From Streptomyces sp. WMMC500 (lineage in GTDB: Bacteria; Actinomycetota; Actinomycetes; Streptomycetales; Streptomycetaceae), in the NCBI RefSeq assembly GCF_027497195.1, contig NZ_CP114905.1, positions 434,001-498,000 of the forward strand: a stretch of DNA of 64,000 nt. The letters run 5' to 3'. Of the stretch, positions 17,006 to 25,560 are shown one piece after another. The position numbers were made by a program, and so were the translations under genes. Numbering within the stretch: position 1 is the stretch's first letter; each line of letters begins with the position of its first letter. The notes beneath the pieces were generated by a model, which ran no database searches, had not been told where the DNA came from, and worked only from the letters and a program-made list of their open reading frames with translations.

Positions 17006-18399
17006 GCCGGCCACTGCGCATCGTGCGCCTGGCGAACTTCGTCACCCCCGTCTCCGGCGGCCTGCGCACCGCCCTGCGCGAACTCGGCGCCGGTTACCGG
17101 GCGGCGGGCCACGAGCCCGTCCTCGTCGTCCCCGGACCCTGCCACGCCGACACCCGCGAGGAGCAGGGCCGCGTCATCACCCTGCCGGGACCCCGCGTGC
17201 CCGGCGGCTACCGGGTACTCGCCGACCGGCGCCGCGTGGAGAGGCTCCTCACCCGGCTCGCCCCGGACCGGCTGGAGGTCTCCGACCGCACCACCCTGCG
17301 CTGGACCGGCGGCTGGGCGCGCCGGGCGCGCGTGCCCGCCGTGATGGTGTCGCACGAGAGCGTGGACGGCCTGCTGGCCGCCTGGGGCGCCTCCGGCGCC
17401 GCGGCCCGCCGGGCCGCCGACCTGCTCAACGCCCGTACGGCGTACGCCTACCGGCGTGTCGTGTGCACCACCGACTGGGCGGCGCGGGAGTTCGAGCGGG
17501 TCGGGGCACGGAACGTCGTCCGGGCTCCGCTCGGAGTCGACCTGGAGCGCTGCCACCCCGACCGGCGCAGCACCCGGCTGCGCGCGCTGCACGCGCCGGA
17601 GCCGGGCACCGTGCTGCTGGCGCTGTGCTCGCGGCTGCACCCCGAGAAGCGGCCGGGCCGCGCCCTGGACGCGCTCGCGGTGCTGCGCAGGGCGGGTGTG
17701 CCCGCGCGGCTGGTGGTCGCGGGTGACGGGCCGTTGCTGCGCAGGCTGCGGCAGCGGGCCCGCGCGGAGCGGCTGCCGGTGACGTTCCTGGGCCAGGTCT
17801 CGGACGCCACGGAACTCGCGCGGCTCCAGGCGACCGCGGACGTGGTGCTGGCCCCGGGTCCGGCGGAGACCTTCGGGCTGTCCGCGCTGGAGGCGCTGGC
17901 CGCGGGCACCCCGGTGGTGGTCAGCGCGCGTTCCGCGCTGCCGGGCCTGATCGGCACGGCGGGCACGGTGGCCGAGGACACCGGCCGGTCGTACGCGGAC
18001 GCGGTCCGGCGGCTGCTCGCACGCCCGGAAGGCGAACGGCGCGCGGCGGCGCGGCTGCAGGCGGAGGGCTACACGTGGTCGGCGGCGACCGCCGCGTTCC
18101 TCTCGGCCCACGACGCACCGGCGCAGCTTCGGACCGTACCCGGCGCTCCGCCCGCCCCCGGGCGCGTGGGGAAGCCGCCGGTTCCGGCCGGCGCCGACGG
18201 CACAACGGGCGCGGCCGGCGCGCCCCGTACCCCGGTCGCGCACACCGTCCGCCAGGCGGTCACCCCGGCCGGGGGCGCCGCCCCGGTCACCTGCGCCGCC
18301 GCCAGTGACCCCCAGCATCCGGCCGAGGGCACCGAAGGCGCACGCACCGCGTTCGACGTGCCCGTGCCGCTCGACGACCTCCGGCCCCTCGCCGGCTGA
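17002..18399 (+). CDS. GT4 glycosyltransferase, partner of the preceding gene
   Basis: 465 residues. GT-B enzyme with N-terminal IVRLANFVTPVSGGLRTAL, donor-domain start VLLALCSRLHPEKR and E-x7-E motif AETFGLSALEALAAG. As in its neighbour, a disordered Ala/Pro/Gly-rich tail of about 95 residues follows the catalytic part. Together the pair probably adds successive hexoses to a lipid or glycan at the inner membrane face; the sugar and acceptor cannot be read from sequence. It is translationally coupled to the upstream gene through a 4-base overlap preceded by an AGGAGGC ribosome site inside that gene. Confidence 0.85.
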   Translation: MSRPLRIVRLANFVTPVSGGLRTALRELGAGYRAAGHEPVLVVPGPCHADTREEQGRVITLPGPRVPGGYRVLADRRRVERLLTRLAPDRLEVSDRTTLRWTGGWARRARVPAVMVSHESVDGLLAAWGASGAAARRAADLLNARTAYAYRRVVCTTDWAAREFERVGARNVVRAPLGVDLERCHPDRRSTRLRALHAPEPGTVLLALCSRLHPEKRPGRALDALAVLRRAGVPARLVVAGDGPLLRRLRQRARAERLPVTFLGQVSDATELARLQATADVVLAPGPAETFGLSALEALAAGTPVVVSARSALPGLIGTAGTVAEDTGRSYADAVRRLLARPEGERRAAARLQAEGYTWSAATAAFLSAHDAPAQLRTVPGAPPAPGRVGKPPVPAGADGTTGAAGAPRTPVAHTVRQAVTPAGGAAPVTCAAASDPQHPAEGTEGARTAFDVPVPLDDLRPLAG

Positions 18400-18583
18400 G
18401 GGCCGCCGCGACCGGCACGCACGCCCCACGCCCGGACCGCACGCCCGCGCCGCACCCGCCGTCTCCGGCCCTCGCGGCGCGGGCGGTGATCCACGTCTTC
18501 GTGTACTACTGACCAGTCACCCGTCCCGCGCGCCCCGCGGCACGTAAGCTGCCACTTCTTGGACACGTGATACGGGGCAGGAC

Positions 18584-20413
18584 ATGCAACTGGGGGACAA
18601 CGGGGCGGAAGGGCCCGGGCGAGTGCTCGCCGGGCGCTACCGGGTGGTGGCGCAGCTCGGACGCGGTGGCATGGGCACCGTGTGGCGGGCCGTCGACGAG
18701 CGGCTGGGACGCGAGGTCGCGGTCAAGGAACTGCGGGCGTACAGCGATGCGGACGCGCGCGACCTCGCCGAGATGCGGCTGCGTACGGAGCGGGAGGCGC
18801 GCGCCGCGGCGCGGGTGCGGCATCCGGGCGTCGTCGCCGTGCACGACGTGACGGAGCACGACGGCCGGCCCGTCATCGTGATGGAACTGGTCGACGGGCC
18901 GTCGCTGGACGACGTGCTGCGCGAGCGGGGCGGCGTCACGCCGGCCGAGGCGGCGCACATCGGGCTGAAGGTGGTGGAGGCGCTCGGCGCCGCGCACCGC
19001 GCGGGCGTGCTGCACCGGGACGTGAAGCCGGGCAACATCCTGCTGGAGCGCGGCGGCCGGGTCGTCCTCACCGACTTCGGCATCGCCGCCATGGAGGAGC
19101 CGGCCGACGGCAACAGCACGCATCTGACGCGCAGCGGCGAGCTGGTCGGCTCGCTGGACTACCTGGCGCCGGAGCGGGCGCGCGGTGAACAGCCCGGTCC
19201 GCCGTCGGACCTGTGGTCGCTGGGCGCGACGCTGTACGCGGCGGTCGAGGGCATCTCGCCGTTCCGCCGCACGTCCACGTGGTCGACGATCACCGCGATC
19301 ATCGTGGACCCGCTGCCGGAGCCGCGCCGGGCCGGGCCGCTCGCGCCCGTGCTGGAGGCGCTGATGGCCAAGGACCCGGGCGAGCGCGCCGGCGTCGACC
19401 GGGCCCGCGCCCTGCTGGAGCCGATCGCCGGAACGGCGGGGCCGCCGCCCGCGCCGGGGCCCGACACGATGCGGCTGAGCCCGGTGCCGGCCGCGCCGCC
19501 GCCCGGCGCGTACGGGCCGGGGGCGCCCGCGGCGCCCGGGCACGCCGCGCCGCAGGGGCGGTTCGGCCCGCCGCAGCTCGGACCGCCGGGCACCGAGTCC
19601 CGTACCGCCGAGCAGACGGCACCGCACCGGCGCCGCGGCGGGCGCCGCTGGTTGCCGGTCGCCGCCGCGGCGGCGGCGGTGCTGCTCGCCGGGGGCGGTG
19701 TGACGTACGCACTCGCCGGCGGCGACGACGGTGGGACGACCGCGGGCGAGGGGAACGGGGAGCCCGCCGCGGAGGCCGGGTCCCCGTCGCCCGGGGAGGA
19801 CGGCGAGGCCGGGAAACAGGACGGCCAGGGCGACGACGAGCGTGGCGAGAAGGACGAGCAGGGCGGCAAGGACGGCAAGGACGACAAGGGCGGGGACCGG
19901 GAGGACGCGCCGGCCACGGACGGCGGCGACTCCCCCGCCGAGGACGGGGGCGCCGCGGCGGGCGGCGGCACGGACGGCGGGGGCGGCGACGGCGGTGGCG
20001 GCGACGGCGGTGCCGCCGGCGGGTCCTCCGGCGGCGGCTCCGGCTCGGACGGCGGCGGCAGCAGCGGGGGCGGGAGCGGTGGCGGCGGGGGTACGCCGGG
20101 CGGCGGCAGCGGTGGCGGCTCCGTCCCCGACCCGTCGTGCACGCCCATCGGCGGCGGGAAGTACAACTGCGAGGTCTGGCGCACCGCTTCGTCGTACGAC
20201 GCGGCGCACCGCCCGGTCGGCACGCTCTACGCCGGCACCAACTACTTCTTCTGCCAGGAGAAGAAGGCCTACCGCGAGACGTCCGGCGAGTGGACGAACG
20301 TGTGGTGGGGCAGGACCGACGACGATTCGGGCAACGCCGGCGTCTGGGTCAGCGTCGTCTACGTCAAGGGCGGCGCCAACGACGCCCCGGTCCCGGGCCT
20401 GCCGGTGTGCTGA
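18584..20413 (+). CDS. membrane Ser/Thr protein kinase with extracellular Cys-containing domain
   Basis: 609 residues. The cytoplasmic PknB-type kinase domain (about 19-275) has the Gly loop GRGGMGTVW, Lys48 in VAVKEL, catalytic Asp146 in HRDVKPGN and Asp164 in DFG. A Pro-rich juxtamembrane region leads to one transmembrane helix (WLPVAAAAAAVLLAGGG), then an extracellular Gly/Asp/Ser linker of about 120 residues. The last 90 residues form a compact domain with four Cys (PSCTPI, YNCEVW, FFCQEK, LPVC) and many aromatics, probably disulfide-bonded and SH3-like, lacking the PASTA repeats of PknB. It would sense an outside ligand. The neighbouring GNAT-like gene starts 12 bases later. Confidence 0.9.
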   Translation: MQLGDNGAEGPGRVLAGRYRVVAQLGRGGMGTVWRAVDERLGREVAVKELRAYSDADARDLAEMRLRTEREARAAARVRHPGVVAVHDVTEHDGRPVIVMELVDGPSLDDVLRERGGVTPAEAAHIGLKVVEALGAAHRAGVLHRDVKPGNILLERGGRVVLTDFGIAAMEEPADGNSTHLTRSGELVGSLDYLAPERARGEQPGPPSDLWSLGATLYAAVEGISPFRRTSTWSTITAIIVDPLPEPRRAGPLAPVLEALMAKDPGERAGVDRARALLEPIAGTAGPPPAPGPDTMRLSPVPAAPPPGAYGPGAPAAPGHAAPQGRFGPPQLGPPGTESRTAEQTAPHRRRGGRRWLPVAAAAAAVLLAGGGVTYALAGGDDGGTTAGEGNGEPAAEAGSPSPGEDGEAGKQDGQGDDERGEKDEQGGKDGKDDKGGDREDAPATDGGDSPAEDGGAAAGGGTDGGGGDGGGGDGGAAGGSSGGGSGSDGGGSSGGGSGGGGGTPGGGSGGGSVPDPSCTPIGGGKYNCEVWRTASSYDAAHRPVGTLYAGTNYFFCQEKKAYRETSGEWTNVWWGRTDDDSGNAGVWVSVVYVKGGANDAPVPGLPVC

Positions 20414-20425
20414 GATGATGTCCGC

Positions 20426-21475
20426 GTGACCGCCCTGAACGCCGCCGCCGTCCGCGACCGCCTCGGGCTCGACGGCAGCTACGCCCCGTGGACCGACGCC
20501 CTGGAGGCAGCGCACCCCGCGCCACCGCCCGCCGTCGTGCCGCGCGGCGCGGAGCTGACCGCGCTGCTGCGCGCGGTCGGCATCGCCGAGCGCGAGGACG
20601 CGGAGTTGACCGCGGCGCTGGCGGAGGTGGCCGAAGGCGGCTCGCCGTACGCGTGGCTGCTGGACCGTTGCGTCGCCGCGCTGGCCGCCGCGATGGGGTC
20701 GGTCGGCGACGACCGGGGCGGTCCGGGCAGCGGGCCGTCACTGCCGGCGGAACTGGGCGCGGCGGGGCGCTGGTTCCACGCCACGGTCTTCCTCGCCGCC
20801 GTGCCGGAGGTGCGGGCGTACCACGCGCGCCACGACGTGCCGGACGACGTGTCCTGGGCGACGCTCGCCGACCTGGGCAACAAGGTGGGCGTCCACCGGC
20901 GGCTGCACGACGTCGGCGGCATGGGCAAGCAGTGGTGGATGACGCTGCCCTACAGCGGCATCCTCTACCGCCTCGGCCGGCTGCAGTTCAACCTCGACCG
21001 CGATCCGGACGCCGGCCACGGGCTCGAGGTGCACATCCCGGAGGGCGGCCCGCTGGACCCGCGGGCGTGCGAGGAGTCGATCGCGCGGGCCGCGGAGTTC
21101 TTCCCGCGCCGCTTCGGCACGTTCCTCGACGGCGCGGCGGCCGGCGGTGGGCTGCGGCTCAACTGCGCGTCGTGGCTGCTGGATCCCCAGCTCGCGGAGT
21201 ACCTGCCGGCCGAGAGCAACATCGTCCGCTTCCAGCGCCGGTTCACCCTCGATCCGCGGGAGCTGACGCACGTGCCCGAGCCGGACGAGCACGGGCTGGC
21301 GGCGCCCGACCGCGGGATCGTCGAGTTCGTGTTCCGGCGCCTGGTGCGCACGCCCGCGGACGTCGCGGCGCTGCCGGTGCGTACGACGCTGGAGCGGGCC
21401 GTGGTCTCGCGCATCGCCGACGGCGGCCACTGGGGCGCGCCGCGCGGGTCGTTCACGCTACCGGTCGCCGGCTGA
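20426..21475 (+). CDS. GNAT-like acyltransferase-domain protein (NAT_N/GNAT_C type)
   Basis: 349 residues matching my memory of actinobacterial 'acyltransferase domain-containing' proteins built of an all-helical N-terminal part (NAT_N) and a GNAT-like C-terminal part (GNAT_C). Recognisable stretches are VSWATLADLGNKVGVHRRL, QWWMTLPYSGILYRLGRLQ, LEVHIPEGGPLD and the late WLLDPQLAEYLPAESNIV. No metal-binding or nucleophile motif stands out, and substrate and product are unknown. It starts 12 bases after the kinase gene, so the two are probably cotranscribed and the kinase could regulate it. Confidence 0.7.
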   Translation: MTALNAAAVRDRLGLDGSYAPWTDALEAAHPAPPPAVVPRGAELTALLRAVGIAEREDAELTAALAEVAEGGSPYAWLLDRCVAALAAAMGSVGDDRGGPGSGPSLPAELGAAGRWFHATVFLAAVPEVRAYHARHDVPDDVSWATLADLGNKVGVHRRLHDVGGMGKQWWMTLPYSGILYRLGRLQFNLDRDPDAGHGLEVHIPEGGPLDPRACEESIARAAEFFPRRFGTFLDGAAAGGGLRLNCASWLLDPQLAEYLPAESNIVRFQRRFTLDPRELTHVPEPDEHGLAAPDRGIVEFVFRRLVRTPADVAALPVRTTLERAVVSRIADGGHWGAPRGSFTLPVAG

Positions 21476-21489
21476 GCCGCCCCCGCACG

Positions 21490-22251
21490 TCAGAAGGCCC
21501 CGTGCCGCCCCTCCCCCGCGGCGAAGCGCCCGGCCCCGGCCGTCGCCTCGCCCAGCGCGGCGCTGCCGTGGCGCAGCTCCGCCGCCATCGCCTCCGCCTC
21601 CGGCAGGCCGTGTTGCTCCAGCACCGAGGCGCGGTCGGCGCGCAGGCAGGTCTGCGGGAAACGGGCGATGTCCGCGGCCAGTTCCCCGGCCGCGGCGCGC
21701 GCCCGGCCGGGAGGCACGAGCCGGTTGACGAGCCCCATCTCGTACGCCTCGGGTGCGGGCACGGGACGCCCGGTGAGGATGAGGTCCAGTGCGCGGCCGG
21801 TGCCGATCAGCCGGGGCAGCCGTACGGTGCCGCCGTCGATCAGCGGCACGCCCCAGCGGCGGCAGAAGACGCCGAACACCGCGTCCTCCTCGGCGACCCG
21901 CAGGTCGCACCAGAGCGCCAGCTCCAGCCCGCCGGCCACGGCGTGGCCGCTGACGGCGGCGATGACGGGCTTGGTCAGGCGCATGCGGGTGGGGCCCATG
22001 GGGCCGTCGCCGTCGGGCGCGACGCGGTTGCCCGCGGGGGTGCCGATCGCCTTGAGGTCGGCGCCGGCGCAGAACGTGCCGCCCTCGCCCCACAGGACGG
22101 CGGCGCGGGCGTCGGGGTCGGCCTCGAAGTCCCGGAAGGCGGCGGCGAGTCCGGCGGCGGTCGGGCCGTCGACGGCGTTGCGGACCTCGGGGCGGGCGAG
22201 GACGACGGTGGTGACGGGGCCGGTGCGCTCGGTGCGTACGTGTCCGCTCAT
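21490..22251 (-). CDS. enoyl-CoA hydratase/isomerase family protein (crotonase fold)
   Basis: 253 residues. Crotonase features: VRNAVDGPTAAGL, oxyanion-hole strand GGTFCAGADLKAIG, second oxyanion segment VIAAVSGHAVAGGLELAL, and WGVPLIDGGTVRLPRLIG, where true hydratases carry a catalytic Glu pair. Here the region holds Asp, as in many actinobacterial crotonases of unassigned reaction, so hydratase activity is not assured. Acts on an acyl-CoA thioester in the cytoplasm. Convergent with the GNAT-like gene (15 bases apart). Confidence 0.85.
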   Translation of the reverse strand: MSGHVRTERTGPVTTVVLARPEVRNAVDGPTAAGLAAAFRDFEADPDARAAVLWGEGGTFCAGADLKAIGTPAGNRVAPDGDGPMGPTRMRLTKPVIAAVSGHAVAGGLELALWCDLRVAEEDAVFGVFCRRWGVPLIDGGTVRLPRLIGTGRALDLILTGRPVPAPEAYEMGLVNRLVPPGRARAAAGELAADIARFPQTCLRADRASVLEQHGLPEAEAMAAELRHGSAALGEATAGAGRFAAGEGRHGAF

Positions 22252-22363
22252 GACCGGACGTTACCAGCGCGTAGGGCGGCGGGAGTACGGGCTGTCGCAG
22301 CGCCGGTCCGCCCGGCCCGTACGGTGCCGGCGGCCGGCCCGTAGGGCAGTCACCGGCTCCCGC

Positions 22364-23446
22364 TCAGGCGGGCCGGCCCGCGACGAGGTCGAGCGGGCCC
22401 CCGCCTTCCTCCAGCGCGCCGAGCCCCGCCCGCGCGATCGCGGCACCGCGCGGCAGGAGCAGGTCGTCGAACTCGTCGGGGGCCGCGAGCCGCCAGTCGA
22501 CGATCTCGGTGCCGTCGACGCGGATCCGGGACAGGTCGGCGGAGTCCAGTACCCCGCCGTCGTAGACGTACACGACGAGCGCGGGCGCGGGCCGGCGCGA
22601 GGAGAAGTCGACGGCGAGCAGCCGGCCGAGCGGCCGGTCGAGCCCGGTCTCCTCGCGCAGCTCCCGCCGCGCCGCGGGGCGCGGGGTCTCGCCCAGGTCG
22701 CTGTCCACGCCGCCGCCCGGCAACTGCCAGCGGCCGTCGGCCCGGTAGGCGGCGCGGACCAGCAGCAGCCGGCCGACGCTGTCGCGCACCAGCGCGCCGG
22801 CGCCGACGAGCACGCGGGGGCGCACGGCGAGGTACGAGGACGGGTCCAGCGCGGCGGCGTGCTCCAACTCGGCCCGGCGGCCCGCCGAGAGCGCGGCGGA
22901 TGAGCCTGGCTGCGGTTCGCCGCCGACGAGGTGCGCGACGGCGCCGGTGTCCCAGGCGTCGAACGCGGCGCGCAGCCGGCGTGCGGCGGGCACGGGCAGG
23001 GCGGCCAGTGCGGCGTCGCGGTCCAGCCAGCGGGGAGTGAGCCCGGCGGCGTCCGCGCCGCCGGCGGCGTCGGTCGCCGTACCCGGCGCGGAGGCCGGCG
23101 GCGCGGCGGCGTAGAGGTGGACGAGCCCGGCGGGGCCGGCCGGGCCGGCCGGGCCCGCGGCGGGCGGAACGGAGTCCACGGCCAGAAGCCGCCCGGCGCG
23201 CAGGTCGGCGCCGAGCGCGTCGCACAGCGCGCGGGTCAGCGCCTCCTCCGGCGTCTCCCGGCCGGAGACGGCGACGCCGGGCAGCAGGGGTTCGGCGTCC
23301 GCGGCCGGTGCCGCGGGCAGCAGCACGAGCACCCGGCCGTCGCGGTCCTGCACCACCGCGGTCGCGGTCACCGCGAGCCCGGGGGCGGCGTCGGCGTACG
23401 GGGGCGGGCTGTCCGGTTGGGCGGTGGTGCCGGCGGTCGTGAGCAT
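22364..23446 (-). CDS. tandem NUDIX hydrolase, N-terminal domain degenerate
   Basis: 360 residues with two NUDIX folds. The C-terminal domain keeps the catalytic box GETPRPAARRELREETGLD preceded by QLPGGGVDSDL, a two-residue-longer loop than the canonical G-x5-E. The N-terminal copy aligns over VTATAVVQDRDGRVLVLL and GRETPEEALTRALCDALGAD but has lost the REUxEExG residues, so it is probably structural or substrate-binding. A 50-residue Ala/Gly linker separates them. Likely hydrolyses a nucleoside-diphosphate derivative. A GAGGAG ribosome site precedes the ATG. Single transcription unit. Confidence 0.83.
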   Translation of the reverse strand: MLTTAGTTAQPDSPPPYADAAPGLAVTATAVVQDRDGRVLVLLPAAPAADAEPLLPGVAVSGRETPEEALTRALCDALGADLRAGRLLAVDSVPPAAGPAGPAGPAGLVHLYAAAPPASAPGTATDAAGGADAAGLTPRWLDRDAALAALPVPAARRLRAAFDAWDTGAVAHLVGGEPQPGSSAALSAGRRAELEHAAALDPSSYLAVRPRVLVGAGALVRDSVGRLLLVRAAYRADGRWQLPGGGVDSDLGETPRPAARRELREETGLDRPLGRLLAVDFSSRRPAPALVVYVYDGGVLDSADLSRIRVDGTEIVDWRLAAPDEFDDLLLPRGAAIARAGLGALEEGGGPLDLVAGRPA

Positions 23447-23675
23447 GGGGCGGCTCCTCGGGTCGGGGTGGGCGGCGGCACGGCCGGGCCCCCGGCAGGC
23501 ACGACGGTGAGCAGGACCGCGGTGCGGCCGGCGAATCGACGGGTGCCCTCGCAGACCTCCATCGTCAGCCTCGGACGCCCGCCGTGCCTACGCATCCGGA
23601 GGACGGCCGAACGGGTGGCCGCGTCGCCCGATCGGCGGCATGCGGCGGCATGCGGCGGTGCGGTCCCGGCCGGCC

Positions 23676-24299
23676 TCACCGGAGGTAGTTGTAGACGGTC
23701 GCCCGCGACACCCCCAGCAGCTCCGTGACCAGCCGGACCGCGCTCCTGATCTCCAGCAGGCCGCGTTCGCGCAGGTCGCGGACCAGCTCGCGGCGGTCCG
23801 CGGAGGCCAGCGCCCGCGGCGTCTGCCCGCGGGCGGCGGCGAACTCCTCCACCGCCGCGCGCAGTTCGTCCGCCGTCCGCGCCCGCAGGGTCTCGGTCAG
23901 CGGCAGCCCGGGGTCCTCGACCGCGGTGAGTGCGGTGAGGGTGCGGGCCGTGCGGTCGAGCACGGAGACGTCGAGGTTGAGGCAGAGGGCGGCGACGTAC
24001 GCGCCGGACGAGTTCCGGATGCCGATCGACGTGCTCTTCGCGGGGCGGCCGTCGGGGAAGCGGCCCGGGTAGTTCTGGACGACGTCGGGGTAGTCCGGGT
24101 CCTCGATGCGGGCGAGGCCCAACTCCGTCGCGGGGTCGCCGGGGCGGCGGCCCGACAGCGGGTTCTCGATCGTACGGACCGCGTGCCGGGGGTCGCGCAG
24201 GTCGTGCAGGACGACCTCGCAGACGCCGGGGAACATCCGGCCCAATGCGGTGACGATCTTCTCGGCCTCGCGCAGCAGCAGTTCGTCCTCGGCGCTCAC
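23676..24299 (-). CDS. YheO/DauR-like PAS-HTH transcriptional regulator
   Basis: 207 residues. An N-terminal YheO-like PAS domain (IVTALGRMFPGVCEVVLHDL, RNSSGAYVAALCLNLDVS) is joined to a C-terminal helix-turn-helix (LLEIRSAVRLVTELLGVS, then RATVYNYLR), the layout of DauR, a regulator of D-amino-acid use. The GTG start overlaps the stop of the upstream threonine-synthase-like gene by four bases (GTGA), so regulator and enzyme are translationally coupled and the enzyme's substrate is probably related to the regulator's ligand. An ORF extending farther 5' in the same frame is overlap with the enzyme gene and is rejected. Confidence 0.85.
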   Translation of the reverse strand: MSAEDELLLREAEKIVTALGRMFPGVCEVVLHDLRDPRHAVRTIENPLSGRRPGDPATELGLARIEDPDYPDVVQNYPGRFPDGRPAKSTSIGIRNSSGAYVAALCLNLDVSVLDRTARTLTALTAVEDPGLPLTETLRARTADELRAAVEEFAAARGQTPRALASADRRELVRDLRERGLLEIRSAVRLVTELLGVSRATVYNYLR

Positions 24300-25426
24300 G
24301 CCCCGCCCCCGAACAGCCCGGCCAGCGCGGGCGCCGCCTTCAGCCCGGTGCCGGTGAGCAGCACGGCCGTCGTCTCGCCCGGCCGGATGGCGCCGCGGGC
24401 GCGGAAGACGTCGACGGCCGCGGCGGCGGTGGCGCTGGTCGGCTCGGCGTAGAGCCCGAGGGCGGCGAGGCCGACGACGGCGGCGCGGATGCCGTCCTCG
24501 TCGATCGCCGCCATGTCCCCGCCGGAGCGGCGCACCGCGCGCAGCACCTCCGGCAGCCGGACGGGCTCGCGGATCGCGGTGCCCTCGGCGAGGGTCGGGG
24601 CGTAGTCGGTCGGTACGGGTCCGTCGGCGCCGGCGCGGAAGCTCGCGTGGATCGGGGCGCAGTTGGCGGGCTGGGCGGCGAGGATGCGGGGGCGGCGGGC
24701 GATCCGGCCCGCGGCGAGGAGTTCGCCGAAGCCGGCGTCGAGGCCGAGGACGGTGCTGCCCGCGCCGGCGACGGTGACGACGCAGTCGGGCGCGGCGAAG
24801 CCGAGGTCCTCCCACAGTTCGTAGGCGAGGGTCTTGGTGCCCTGGAGGAAGAGCGGGTGCCAGTTGTGTCCGGCGTACGGGATGTCCGCGGACCGGCGTA
24901 CGGCCTCGGCGGCGGTGGCGTCACGGCCGCCGGGCACCAGTTCGACCTCGGCACCGTACGCGCGGGCCTGGAGCACCTTCGCCGGGGACGTGCCCTCCGG
25001 GGCGAGGATGCGGGCGCGGATGCCGGCGGCGGCGCAGTAGGCGGCGACGGAGGCGCCGCCGTTGCCGGAGCTGTCCTCGATGACCTCGCGGACCCCGAGC
25101 CGGGCGAGCGCGGAGATCATCACGGTGGTGCCGCGGTCCTTGAAGCTGCCGGTGGGGCCGAACCACTCCGGCTTGAAGAGCACATCGGTCCCGCCCCAGC
25201 GGCGGGCGAGCAGCGGGGTGCGGCCCTCGCCGAGGGAGACGGGCGCCTCGATGCCGAAGGGCAGCGCGGCGCGGTAGCGCCACAGGGAGCGCTCGCCGGT
25301 GTCGATGTCGTCCCTGCCGATCCCGGGCACGCCGCCGACCTGGAGGGGGGTGCCGTCGTCGGCGCGCCAGCGGAGGGCGTCGAAGGGGTACGTACGGCCG
25401 GAGCGCTCGTCCACCAGATGAGTCAT
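24296..25426 (-). CDS. threonine synthase-like PLP enzyme
   Basis: 376 residues of the fold-type II (tryptophan-synthase beta) PLP family. The PLP lysine lies in WFGPTGSFKDRG, substrate or phosphate loops in EDSSGNGGASVAAY and VTVAGAGSTVLGLD, and a late TGTGLKAAPALAG. It resembles ThrC, but the partner regulator and its location outside a thr operon suggest a paralogue that makes or breaks another amino acid, for example a beta-eliminating or beta-replacing enzyme. The ATG at 25426 is chosen because a TAGAGT -10 box lies only 8 bases upstream, implying a leaderless message; upstream in-frame codons are non-conserved. Confidence 0.82.
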   Translation of the reverse strand: MTHLVDERSGRTYPFDALRWRADDGTPLQVGGVPGIGRDDIDTGERSLWRYRAALPFGIEAPVSLGEGRTPLLARRWGGTDVLFKPEWFGPTGSFKDRGTTVMISALARLGVREVIEDSSGNGGASVAAYCAAAGIRARILAPEGTSPAKVLQARAYGAEVELVPGGRDATAAEAVRRSADIPYAGHNWHPLFLQGTKTLAYELWEDLGFAAPDCVVTVAGAGSTVLGLDAGFGELLAAGRIARRPRILAAQPANCAPIHASFRAGADGPVPTDYAPTLAEGTAIREPVRLPEVLRAVRRSGGDMAAIDEDGIRAAVVGLAALGLYAEPTSATAAAAVDVFRARGAIRPGETTAVLLTGTGLKAAPALAGLFGGGA

Positions 25427-25453
25427 AGTGTCCAACTCTAGACGCTTCGTCCA
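25427..25453 (-). promoter_or_regulatory. leaderless promoter and GTCCA direct repeats
   Basis: On the minus strand TAGAGT (25440-25435) is 8 bases from the ATG, so the transcript would begin at or near the start codon. On the plus strand GTCCA occurs at 25430-25434 and 25449-25453, flanking the -10 box about two helical turns apart, a possible site for the DauR-like regulator. No good -35 is visible. Confidence 0.4.
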
Positions 25454-25560
25454 GGAGATCCGGGCGGGGCTCCCGAACGGTCCGGCACGCCCCGGTGACG
25501 ACACCCGCCGCGGTCACCACAATGGGCCGGGTCGTGACGCCCACCCGTCCGGGAGCCCCC

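Noticed and set aside
16786..20515. Very long minus-strand frames opposite the glycosyltransferase and kinase genes
   Set aside because: Shadow composition and no ribosome site or domain; the plus strand has intact catalytic motifs.
23368..23679. 103-codon minus-strand ORF upstream of the NUDIX gene
   Set aside because: No ribosome site, no known domain, and it overlaps the NUDIX start in another frame.
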